Part shown: positions 1 to 5,943 of the stretch, piece by piece
Layout of the letters: every line of letters begins with the position of its first letter
Numbering within the stretch: position 1 is the stretch's first letter
Origin: Planctomycetota bacterium
Lineage (GTDB): Bacteria > Planctomycetota > Phycisphaerae > Sedimentisphaerales > Anaerohalosphaeraceae
Direction of reading: 5' to 3'
Assembly (NCBI GenBank): GCA_019456245.1
Contig: VRUF01000138.1
Span: 1 to 7,398, forward strand
Length of the DNA stretch: 7,398 bases
Notes under the pieces: generated by a model
What the model saw: only the letters and a program-made list of their open reading frames with translations
Databases searched by the model: none
Told to the model about the DNA's origin: nothing
Program-made: the position numbers and the translations under genes

Positions 1-354
1 TATTTGCCTATTGCAAAGCAGATATTCAAGTTGCTCAGCAGAGTCAGTTTCATATTTTCCTTCGGATAATGACCATATAATTTTGCCCTCAGGTTCCGTT
101 GCAGTCACTACAATCGTTACAGGCTGTTCAAATATCTCATGGGTTTGAGTCGTGAAATATTTCCCCCCTTTTTCATCGTATGCGGTTACTACGCAATCGC
201 CGGAAATATGCCTGCCGGAAAAAGTTTTTTCAGCCGAAATCCTTTCCGATGATAAGTTACCCCTTGTTGAAGACGACGAAAACTGCCCGCAACCAGCAAA
301 CGGCAATAGAATAGAAATCGCCACTGTAAGCCATATAATCAATGTATATCTCAT
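1..354 (-). CDS. Putative lipoprotein, unrecognised family (3' end beyond window)
   Basis: Minus-strand reading frame open from an ATG at 354-352 to the window edge, giving at least 118 residues with no stop. The start is well supported: GAGGAA (366-361) lies 6 nt upstream. Residues 1-21 form a signal peptide with a hydrophobic core (about 4-19), followed by a lipobox-like F-A-G-C with the lipidated cysteine at position 22. A short Ser/Thr-rich linker (26-30) follows. Residue +2 is Gly, not Asp, so outer-membrane anchoring would be expected under the E. coli sorting rule. The mature part looks beta-rich (alternating V/T/I around 54-58 and 79-86, W94) and has two more cysteines, C54 and C114. 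I do not recognise the family and assign no function. It lies downstream of the PFOR gene but is separated from it by a strong hairpin and has its own promoter-like sequence, so it is probably a separate unit. Confidence 0.8.
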   Translation of the reverse strand, partial: MRYTLIIWLTVAISILLPFAGCGQFSSSSTRGNLSSERISAEKTFSGRHISGDCVVTAYDEKGGKYFTTQTHEIFEQPVTIVVTATEPEGKIIWSLSEGKYETDSAEQLEYLLCNRQI

Positions 355-360
355 TTCTGT

Positions 361-366
361 TTCCTC
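361..366 (-). promoter_or_regulatory. Ribosome binding site fixing the lipoprotein start
   Basis: Minus-strand GAGGAA, 6 nt before the ATG at 354. It supports this start and the reality of a gene that runs out of the window. Confidence 0.7.
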
Positions 367-394
367 ATGGATAGCCTGAAATTCATAAGTCTAT

Positions 395-423
395 ATGCTA
401 ACAGTTTTTAATAAAAAATGCAA
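395..423 (-). promoter_or_regulatory. Candidate sigma-70-type promoter for the lipoprotein gene
   Basis: On the minus strand, TTGCAT (423-418) and TAGCAT (400-395) are separated by exactly 17 nt. The second hexamer is preceded by TGT, which gives an extended -10 (TGnTAnnAT). Transcription would begin near 388, leaving a leader of about 35 nt that contains the GAGGAA ribosome binding site. The surroundings are AT-rich, so chance matches are possible, but spacing, extended -10 and position all agree. Confidence 0.45.
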
Positions 424-508
424 CCCCAAACACGCTAAAGGCGGAAAAGAAGCCACAAAAGATCGGGTTACATGGCGTCTTCAACTTCTGCTCAAGCCAT
501 ATATATAC

Positions 509-541
509 AGCCCCGGTGAAAATCGACATTCCACCGGGGCT
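509..541 (-). terminator. Strong GC-rich hairpin, probable terminator downstream of PFOR
   Basis: A perfect 10-bp inverted repeat, AGCCCCGGTG (509-518) and CACCGGGGCT (532-541), encloses a 13-nt loop. It lies 33 bp past the PFOR stop and upstream of the lipoprotein promoter, where a terminator is expected. In the PFOR direction the tail is GTATATATATGG, which is AU-rich but not a U-run. The plus-strand tail is more T-rich (TATATTTTG). It may therefore work as a weak bidirectional terminator or protect the 3' end of the mRNA. Confidence 0.7.
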
Positions 542-573
542 TATATTTTGTATCTAACTAATTTTCAGTTATT

Positions 574-3500
574 TTACAATTGAGAAAGTTTTTCCAGCAG
601 GCTGTATCGCGACGCCGCATCTTTCTTCGCTTCTACCATCAATTTAGCAGCCACTTCCGGCTTGGAATTTTTCAATGCCCGGTACCTGTTCTCGCCGTAT
701 GCATATTCTTCAAAGTCAAGGGTCGGTTCTTTCGAATCCAACTGAAGCGGATTCTTACCTTCGGCTGTAAGTCGCGGATCGAACCTGTACAAAGGCCAGT
801 GTCCGCATTCGATTGCCTTCTTCTGTTCATCCACGCCGTACATCAGGTTAAAGCCATGCGCGATGCAATGAGTATATGCGATCACAATCGAGGGTCCGTC
901 ATAACTTTCCGCTTCGGCGTATGCCTTCACAGCCTGATTCGGGTTGGCCGCCAGTGCGATCTGTGCGACATAAATCCCGCCATAGCTCATTAAGATAAGA
1001 CCGAGATTTTTCTTTGGCATCGTCTTACCGGCTGCTGCAAACTTTGCTACCGCTCCGCGCGGTGTCGCCTTTGACATCTGACCGCCCGTATTCGAATATA
1101 CTTCCGTATCCATCACGAGTACATTGACATTTGCACCGCTTGCAAGAACATGATCAAGTCCGCCGTAACCGATGTCATAGGCCCATCCGTCTCCGCCGAC
1201 GATCCACACAGTTTTCTTCACGAGGTAATCTGCAACTGTAAGCAGCCGTTTGCACTCGTCGCAATCGCTTTTGGTACATTGCTCTTTAAGCTTGACAACC
1301 AGCTCGCGCTGCTTTTCGATTTCGTTCTGGCACTTCTGCCCTGCTACGCCGGCCTTCAATGCATCCGTAAGTGAAGCCTCAACGCAACCTGCTGCAGTAA
1401 CCTTCTCAAGCAGTTCCATCGCATATCCGGAGAACTTGTCGACAGTAAGCCGCATTCCCATTCCGAACTCGGCGTTATCCTCGAACAAACTGTTGGACCA
1501 TGTCGGGCCTCTGCCATCGGCGCGAACCGTGTAAGGTGTAGTCGGCAGGTTACCGCCGTAGATTGAAGAACATCCCGTAGCATTGGCGATATAGGCATGG
1601 TCGCCGAACAACTGGGTCAGCAGTTTAATGTTTGCTGTCTCACCGCAACCGGCACAGGCACCTGAATACTCGAACAACGGCTGGATTAGCTGGCTGCCCT
1701 TGACGCTTGCAGCTTTGAATTTCGAATGATCTGTATTCGGCAGCGAAAGGAAGAAATCGTAGTTCTCACGTTCCTTCGCCCGCAACTGTTCCTGCAATGC
1801 CATGTTGATCGCCTTGCGGCCCGTAGGCTGCTTGTCGGCATCCTTTTCTTTCCCAGGACACTGCACTACACATGCGCCGCAACCCGTACAATCCTCAGGT
1901 GCGACCTGAACGGTAAACTTCATCCCGGCAAAATCCTTACCCTTGGCATCGACACTCTTAAATGTCTCAGGAGCATCTCCAAGAAGTTGATCTTCATACG
2001 CCTTGATACGGATCGTTGCATGGGGACAAACAAAACTGCACTGACCGCACTGAATACAAACATCAGGATTCCACTCTGGAATATGAACGCCGATGTTACG
2101 CTTTTCATACTTTGTCGTCGCCATCGGAAATCTTCCATTCTCGGGCATCATGCTGACAGGAATATCATCGCCGCGGCCAGCCATGATCTCGCCCACTACG
2201 TTACGTACGAAATCAGGAGCATCGGCAGGTACAGGAGCCGGCATCTTAAGCGTACTCGTCGCAGTTGCCGGAATGTTCACCTCGAATGCCTTGCTAAGTG
2301 CAGCGTCTACCGCGTCGTTATTCATCGATACGATCTTGTCGCCCTTTTTGCCATACGTCTTCTTGATCGCCGTCTTGATAGCTTCGACTGCTTTACCTTC
2401 TTCGATAACACCGCTGATCTTAAAGAACGCTGTCTGCATTATCACGTTGATCCTTGCACCAAGGCCAAGCTCTTCGGCAATACTGATCGCGTCGATCACA
2501 TAAAACTTAAGCTTCTTGTCGATGATCTGCTGCTGGACCTCAACCGGAAGAGTATCCCATACCTCGTCGGCGCCATGGCTGCTTGTAAGCAGGAATGTCC
2601 CGCCTTCTTTGGCTTTTGAGAGCATGTCGTACTTTTCAAGGAAGCTCGGGTTGTGGCATGCCACAAAATCAGCTTTTTCAATAAGGTACGGACTCTGGAT
2701 ACGGTCTTTGCCGAAACGAAGATGCGAAACCGTTACCGCACCTGCCTTCTTTGAGTCATACACAAAATATCCTTGTGCGTAATTATCTGTAAGTTCACCG
2801 ATGATCTTGATAGAGTTCTTATTGGCACCGACCGTACCATCTGACCCCAGACCGTAGAACATAGCGCTGTAAACATCGGGATCAAGGTGAAATGACTCAT
2901 CCACATCGATATTCGTGTTTGTTACATCGTCAACAATACCGACGGTAAACTTATTCTTTGGTTTTTCAGCGCCGAGGTTATCGAATACAGCCTTAACCCG
3001 TGCTGGCGTAAACTCCTTGGAACCAAGAGCATACCTGCCGCCAATGATTGTAGGATAACCGTCAAAGGAAACCGAACCGTCACCCATTGCCTCGCCGATC
3101 GCCGTCCGTATATCCATATAAAGAGGTTCGCCCAGAGTACCGGACTCTTTAGTCCTGTCAAGTACGGCGAACTTGTTTGCTGACTTAGGCAAGGCATCGA
3201 TAAAGTGTTTGATGCTGAAAGGCCTGAACAACCGAACTTTCAATACACCGACCTTTTCGCCCTTAGATACCATGTAGTCAACTGTTTCATGAACGGTATC
3301 GGCACCGGAACCCATAATGATGATGACCTTCTCTGCGTCAGGAGAACCGAAATAATCAAACAGTTTATACTCTCTGCCAACCAGCCCTGCGAACTTATCC
3401 ATTACAGATTGTACGATATCCGGCGTAGCATCGTAAAATTTATTGACAGTTTCTCTTCCCTGGAAATAAACATCAGGGTTCTGTGCTGTTCCGCCGACAG

Positions 3501-4140
3501 TCGGATGATCCGGGCTGAGTGCACGTGCTTTGTGTGCAGCCACCAGATCATTGTCGATCATCGCACGCATATCGTCATAAGTTAATTCCTCGACCTTTTG
3601 TATTTCGTGACTCGTACGGAAACCGTCGAAGAAATGCAGGAAAGGAATTCTCGATTCAAGCGTTGCCGCCTGTGAGATCAATGCAAAGTCCATAACTTCC
3701 TGAACACTCGCAGAACACAACATCGCAAAACCTGTCTGGCGGATGCCCATGACGTCGGAATGGTCGCAGAAAATACTCAATGCCGAATAAGCAAGCGAAC
3801 GTGCGGATACATGAAATACCGTCGGAGTAAGTTCTCCCGCGATCCGGTACATATTAGGGATCATAAGCAATAAACCCTGCGACGCGGTAAAGGTCGTTAC
3901 CAAAGCACCGGTCGAAAGTGCCCCATGAATAGCACCGGCAGCTCCGCCTTCGCTTTGCATTTCTGTCACGGACGGGACAGTCCCCCAGATATTCGGTTGA
4001 TTGGCAGCGCTTTTAGTGTCCGAAATCTCACCCATCGGCGAACTTGGCGTTATCGGGTAAATTGCTATAACCTCATTCGTCGCATGCGCAACATGGGCAG
4101 CAGCTGTGTTACCGTCGATTGTTACCATCTTACGTTTCAT
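574..4140 (-). CDS. nifJ: Pyruvate:ferredoxin (flavodoxin) oxidoreductase
   Basis: A single-chain homodimeric-type PFOR of 1188 residues, close to the usual 1170-1230. It converts pyruvate and CoA to acetyl-CoA and CO2 and passes electrons to ferredoxin or flavodoxin in the cytoplasm. The N-terminal pyrimidine-binding domain has the Y-P-I-T-P-S-S motif at 28-34, E64 and R114, which match the active-site Thr31, Glu64 and Arg114 known from the Desulfovibrio africanus enzyme. Two ferredoxin-type 4Fe-4S motifs follow: C695/C698/C701/C705 and C751/C754/C757/C761. The proximal cluster ligands are C829, C832, C857 and C1092. The TPP/Mg motif runs from GDG (983-985) to N1017. All cofactor ligands are present, so the enzyme should be active. 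M1 is chosen because GGAGAG lies 6 nt upstream; M5 is a weaker alternative. An additional cysteine trio (C955, C960, C963) precedes the TPP motif. It appears monocistronic. Confidence 0.98.
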   Translation of the reverse strand: MKRKMVTIDGNTAAAHVAHATNEVIAIYPITPSSPMGEISDTKSAANQPNIWGTVPSVTEMQSEGGAAGAIHGALSTGALVTTFTASQGLLLMIPNMYRIAGELTPTVFHVSARSLAYSALSIFCDHSDVMGIRQTGFAMLCSASVQEVMDFALISQAATLESRIPFLHFFDGFRTSHEIQKVEELTYDDMRAMIDNDLVAAHKARALSPDHPTVGGTAQNPDVYFQGRETVNKFYDATPDIVQSVMDKFAGLVGREYKLFDYFGSPDAEKVIIIMGSGADTVHETVDYMVSKGEKVGVLKVRLFRPFSIKHFIDALPKSANKFAVLDRTKESGTLGEPLYMDIRTAIGEAMGDGSVSFDGYPTIIGGRYALGSKEFTPARVKAVFDNLGAEKPKNKFTVGIVDDVTNTNIDVDESFHLDPDVYSAMFYGLGSDGTVGANKNSIKIIGELTDNYAQGYFVYDSKKAGAVTVSHLRFGKDRIQSPYLIEKADFVACHNPSFLEKYDMLSKAKEGGTFLLTSSHGADEVWDTLPVEVQQQIIDKKLKFYVIDAISIAEELGLGARINVIMQTAFFKISGVIEEGKAVEAIKTAIKKTYGKKGDKIVSMNNDAVDAALSKAFEVNIPATATSTLKMPAPVPADAPDFVRNVVGEIMAGRGDDIPVSMMPENGRFPMATTKYEKRNIGVHIPEWNPDVCIQCGQCSFVCPHATIRIKAYEDQLLGDAPETFKSVDAKGKDFAGMKFTVQVAPEDCTGCGACVVQCPGKEKDADKQPTGRKAINMALQEQLRAKERENYDFFLSLPNTDHSKFKAASVKGSQLIQPLFEYSGACAGCGETANIKLLTQLFGDHAYIANATGCSSIYGGNLPTTPYTVRADGRGPTWSNSLFEDNAEFGMGMRLTVDKFSGYAMELLEKVTAAGCVEASLTDALKAGVAGQKCQNEIEKQRELVVKLKEQCTKSDCDECKRLLTVADYLVKKTVWIVGGDGWAYDIGYGGLDHVLASGANVNVLVMDTEVYSNTGGQMSKATPRGAVAKFAAAGKTMPKKNLGLILMSYGGIYVAQIALAANPNQAVKAYAEAESYDGPSIVIAYTHCIAHGFNLMYGVDEQKKAIECGHWPLYRFDPRLTAEGKNPLQLDSKEPTLDFEEYAYGENRYRALKNSKPEVAAKLMVEAKKDAASRYSLLEKLSQL

Positions 4141-4145
4141 AAAAA

Positions 4146-4152
4146 TCTCTCC
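4146..4152 (-). promoter_or_regulatory. Ribosome binding site of the PFOR gene
   Basis: Minus-strand GGAGAGA, with GGAGAG ending 6 nt before the ATG at 4140. It favours the first Met (MKRKM) over the fifth residue as the start. Confidence 0.7.
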
Positions 4153-4234
4153 AGATATTAAAGGACTAACATGCTCGTTTATTTAGGGCAAGATCAAAAA
4201 TTCCCCGCCATGAGCGTTACATACAATACGCGGA

Positions 4235-4263
4235 CTTATAACAGATTTGATAATACAGGGCAA
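4235..4263 (-). promoter_or_regulatory. Candidate sigma-70-type promoter of the PFOR gene
   Basis: On the minus strand, TTGCCC (4263-4258) and TATAAG (4240-4235) are 17 nt apart. The -10 is preceded by TGT, making an extended -10. Transcription would start near 4228 and leave a leader of about 88 nt. This is the best-spaced hexamer pair I found in the gap. A competing pair, TTGTGA/TATTAT with 15-nt spacing, lies just upstream. Confidence 0.45.
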
Positions 4264-4337
4264 CTATTTTTCACAAATATGGCTCTTATACAATAAAATT
4301 GGCACATAAATGTTACGGAGAGAAATAAGGCAGGGAT

Positions 4338-4395
4338 GGGAACGCTGGTGCTCGAAACCAGAACCTGCGATGTAAAAGTGTGTTGCCAAAATGAT
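4338..4395 (-). other. tRNA-like remnant: T-arm-type hairpin with D-arm-like sequence
   Basis: Read on the minus strand, 4361-4345 forms a perfect 5-bp stem (CTGGT/ACCAG) around the 7-nt loop TTCGAGC, which fits the tRNA T-loop consensus. Upstream, TACATCATTTTGGCA resembles the D-arm of a tRNA, and a TTTTACA stretch sits where an anticodon loop would be. The acceptor stem does not pair: the 3' side CGTTCCC has no complementary 5' partner, and the closing T-stem pair is T-A instead of G-C. It cannot be a working tRNA. It could be a decayed tRNA, an attachment-site remnant, or chance. Confidence 0.2.
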
Positions 4396-4421
4396 GTAAG
4401 TGCTGTAAATAAAGGACTTAC
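4396..4421. repeat. Inverted repeat GTAAGT/ACTTAC, possible weak terminator
   Basis: GTAAGT (4396-4401) and ACTTAC (4416-4421) form a 6-bp stem around a 14-nt loop. One more C-G pair (4403/4414) is possible past a mismatch. In the minus direction the stem is followed by ATCATTTTGG, so it could be a poor terminator for the anti-sigma unit about 90 bp upstream. A further GTAAGT occurs at 4491-4496. The function is unknown. Confidence 0.3.
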
Positions 4422-4513
4422 GGAAGGATTTTATAGAGAAGGTTTTTCTTGGCTTGAGCATAGACTAATCCCCAAAACGAGTATAAACACGTAAGTCTAC
4501 GGTAGATATGTTA

Positions 4514-5308
4514 TTACTGTTGAGTATTAGGCAGAAGTCGGTTGAGCAGACCCCTCAGATATTCGTGTGAGATTTCAGAAATTTTCCCAATGGCACAATA
4601 GGAATAATCGCCAAGGCGAACCGTAACCATGTTGTTTTGAGCATAGGAACTTTTCTCAAATCCTTTTTTTCCAGGCATATGTTTCATGCCCATTTCTTTT
4701 GGTGTCTCGGTAACAACAATAACTGAGATTATCCCTCTTGGCGTATCAACTACGTAGCTGCCGACTATCTGGCCTTTGAAGTGAGCTACGCAGCAGCCTC
4801 GGATTTCCATTCCCTGTCCGGTACACGGAAACGCAGGAGTAAAGCCTAATTTGTCTTTGAAAAACTCTGCCAGTTTTTCGGGATCGGTATCGCTGTAAAA
4901 TTCGCGATGCGAACCCAGGTTCTGTTGATGGATCATAACCAATTCAGCCTGAGCTGCTGTTGCGGTCGAAGGCGTCGTGACATAGAGAATCAGGGGCAGT
5001 AAGACTACGAGTATGGCTGCTGCCGCTGTCAAAGCGGGCCAAATCTTACGGTGCAGACGGATTGCCCATATCTGCCGGATAGAGGCAATATTTTTTGTGG
5101 TTTCGCTATCTCGGTTAATTTGGCTGCGAATCCGGTCTGCAAGGCCTTCATCGGCTTTAACTGACATAAAGGCCGAACGCAATCTTGCGGCGATTGCCCG
5201 TTTTTCAGCGAGCCTTTCCCGGCAATCCTGACATTGATCTAAATGCGTATGGTCTTCATCGCGGCCCTGTATGATATTTTCTAACTGCTCATTTGTAAGG
5301 TGATTCAT
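4514..5308 (-). CDS. Zinc-finger anti-sigma factor with extracytoplasmic sensor-like domain
   Basis: 264 residues. The cytoplasmic N-terminus (1-88) carries the H-x3-C-x2-C zinc-binding anti-sigma signature at H22, C26 and C29, which in this family marks the domain that sequesters an ECF sigma factor. One membrane helix spans about 90-111. The remaining 150 or so residues should be extracytoplasmic. They resemble, by eye, the C-terminal domain of many ECF anti-sigma factors: a helix, then strands around G183-S184-Y185-V186 and S195-V196-I197, then a Tyr/Cys strand near 235-239. Potential soft-metal or thiol ligands are concentrated there: C162, M167, C172, C173, H176, M206, M208, H210, M211, M227 and C238. 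The ATG overlaps the sigma stop (ATGA) and is preceded by a near-perfect Shine-Dalgarno. Its partner is almost certainly the overlapping sigma factor. Metal sensing is inferred from these residues and the neighbouring pump; redox sensing is an alternative. Confidence 0.88.
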   Translation of the reverse strand: MNHLTNEQLENIIQGRDEDHTHLDQCQDCRERLAEKRAIAARLRSAFMSVKADEGLADRIRSQINRDSETTKNIASIRQIWAIRLHRKIWPALTAAAAILVVLLPLILYVTTPSTATAAQAELVMIHQQNLGSHREFYSDTDPEKLAEFFKDKLGFTPAFPCTGQGMEIRGCCVAHFKGQIVGSYVVDTPRGIISVIVVTETPKEMGMKHMPGKKGFEKSSYAQNNMVTVRLGDYSYCAIGKISEISHEYLRGLLNRLLPNTQQ

Positions 5309-5859
5309 TTTTCACCTCCGATCAATCCCATCTGTTTTGCGTAAGAATTTAATTTATTTTTCAACTCTGCCCTCCCGCGGCTCACGCGGCTCTTTACTGT
5401 TCCAACGGCAACACCTGTTATCTGTGCCACATCTTTTTGGCTTAAATTTTCCACATCGGTCAGGAACAAGGTCAATCGCTGGTCTTCGGGCAATCCACTT
5501 AGTGCTTTAATAATCTGCTCATCTGAAAAATTCTCTAACAGATCCTCAGCATTTGACCAGACCGTTTCATGGGCCTCGGTCGCCTCAGCAGTAATTTCGT
5601 CTTCAAGAGGCAACGTCAACCCGGTAACCTTTTGATGTCTCAAACTGTCGATCCAGGTGTTACGTAATATCTGTAATAGCCATGCTTTACAATTTGTCCC
5701 TTTTTCAAATAGCTCGAAGCGATTAAGAGCCTTTGCAAACGTATCCTGCACCAGATCCTCAGCTATACTTTGACGGCCGCAAATAGCCACGGCTGCCCGA
5801 TATACGGCATCAAGATGCGGCATAGCAAGTTTTTCAAAGCTTTCGTCCCTGGTGCTCAA
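5305..5859 (-). CDS. ECF-type RNA polymerase sigma factor (sigma-70 family)
   Basis: 184 residues, the usual size for an extracytoplasmic-function sigma factor with regions 2 and 4 only. Region 2 covers about 9-76, including the D-L-V-Q-D-T-F segment (35-41) of region 2.2 and the aromatic/basic stretch near 59-76 (K-A-W-L-L...W69) that recognises the -10. An acidic linker (about 84-112) leads to region 4 (113-168), with the helix-turn-helix at about 139-163 (L-S-Q-K-D-V-A, then V-G-T-V-K-S-R). It starts at TTG (5859-5857). The first in-frame Met is residue 13 and would cut into conserved region 2, and the only upstream codons before an in-frame stop are a few without ATG or GTG. GGAATGGA lies 9 nt upstream. 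It is translationally coupled to the anti-sigma gene and lies 84 bp after the RND permease. An ECF-like promoter in that gap suggests autoregulation. Confidence 0.93.
   Translation of the reverse strand: MSTRDESFEKLAMPHLDAVYRAAVAICGRQSIAEDLVQDTFAKALNRFELFEKGTNCKAWLLQILRNTWIDSLRHQKVTGLTLPLEDEITAEATEAHETVWSNAEDLLENFSDEQIIKALSGLPEDQRLTLFLTDVENLSQKDVAQITGVAVGTVKSRVSRGRAELKNKLNSYAKQMGLIGGEK
5312..5319 (-). promoter_or_regulatory. Strong Shine-Dalgarno of the anti-sigma gene, inside the sigma gene
   Basis: Minus-strand GGAGGTGA, with GGAGG 6 nt before the anti-sigma ATG. It is nearly the full anti-16S complement and lies in the last codons of the sigma gene. It confirms the ATG at 5308 and implies more efficient initiation than at the sigma gene's TTG. 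Confidence 0.8.
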
Positions 5860-5882
5860 AATTACGTATCCATTCCATTATC

Positions 5883-5910
5883 TAAACGTTTAAGACCGCC
5901 GAATCGTTCC
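5883..5910 (-). promoter_or_regulatory. Candidate ECF-type promoter upstream of the sigma gene
   Basis: On the minus strand, GGAAC (5910-5906) and CGTTTA (5888-5883) are 17 nt apart. GGAAC is the hallmark -35 of RpoE-like ECF promoters, and CGTTTA is close to the CGTC-type -10. Transcription would start roughly 7 nt downstream, leaving a very short leader before the TTG at 5859. The -10 half is part of a perfect 10-bp palindrome, TAAACGTTTA (5883-5892), that could also be an operator. Confidence 0.4.
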
Positions 5911-5943
5911 CTAAAAAGGATGTCGAACAAAATATAAAGGAAT

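Larger units (their letters stand above)
4141..4513. other. 373-bp intergenic gap between anti-sigma and PFOR genes
   Basis: The gap carries the PFOR promoter and leader in its 4141-4263 part. Its 4264-4513 part contains a weak hairpin and a tRNA T-arm-like hairpin (listed separately). A 65-codon minus-strand frame (4461-4264) exists but has only a weak GGGGA before its ATG, no domain I recognise, and runs through the hairpins, so I do not call it a gene. No strong intrinsic terminator for the sigma/anti-sigma unit is visible. Confidence 0.7.

Noticed and set aside
152..379. 75-codon plus-strand frame
   Set aside because: It is antisense to the lipoprotein gene, which has a ribosome binding site, signal peptide and lipobox. 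The plus-strand frame has none of these.
351..386. Short leader frame (11 codons) starting in the lipoprotein leader and overlapping its start
   Set aside because: It has no ribosome binding site and would start almost at the predicted transcription start. Nothing suggests an attenuator.
395..583. 62-codon plus-strand frame
   Set aside because: It spans the GC-rich terminator hairpin and the lipoprotein promoter, overlaps the PFOR 3' end, and its sequence looks non-coding.
1726..2619. Long plus-strand frame (297 codons) inside the PFOR gene
   Set aside because: It is an antisense shadow of a highly conserved enzyme, with an unusual Arg/His/Cys-rich composition and no domain.
4270..4276. TTGTGAA on the minus strand just upstream of the PFOR -35, resembling a Rex half-site
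   Set aside because: The second half-site is absent (ATAGTTG instead of TTCACAA), so a redox-repressor operator is not supported.
4159..4421. Imperfect 12-bp direct repeat TAAAGGACT(A/T)AC at 4159-4170 and 4410-4421, possible att sites
   Set aside because: A 12-bp match with one mismatch in AT-rich DNA of this length is compatible with chance, and no integrase gene is present.
4264..4461. 65-codon minus-strand frame between the anti-sigma and PFOR genes
   Set aside because: Weak ribosome binding site, no recognisable domain, and it passes through the hairpins and into the likely PFOR promoter. Its G-S-G-F-E-H stretch is what a tRNA T-loop sequence gives when translated.
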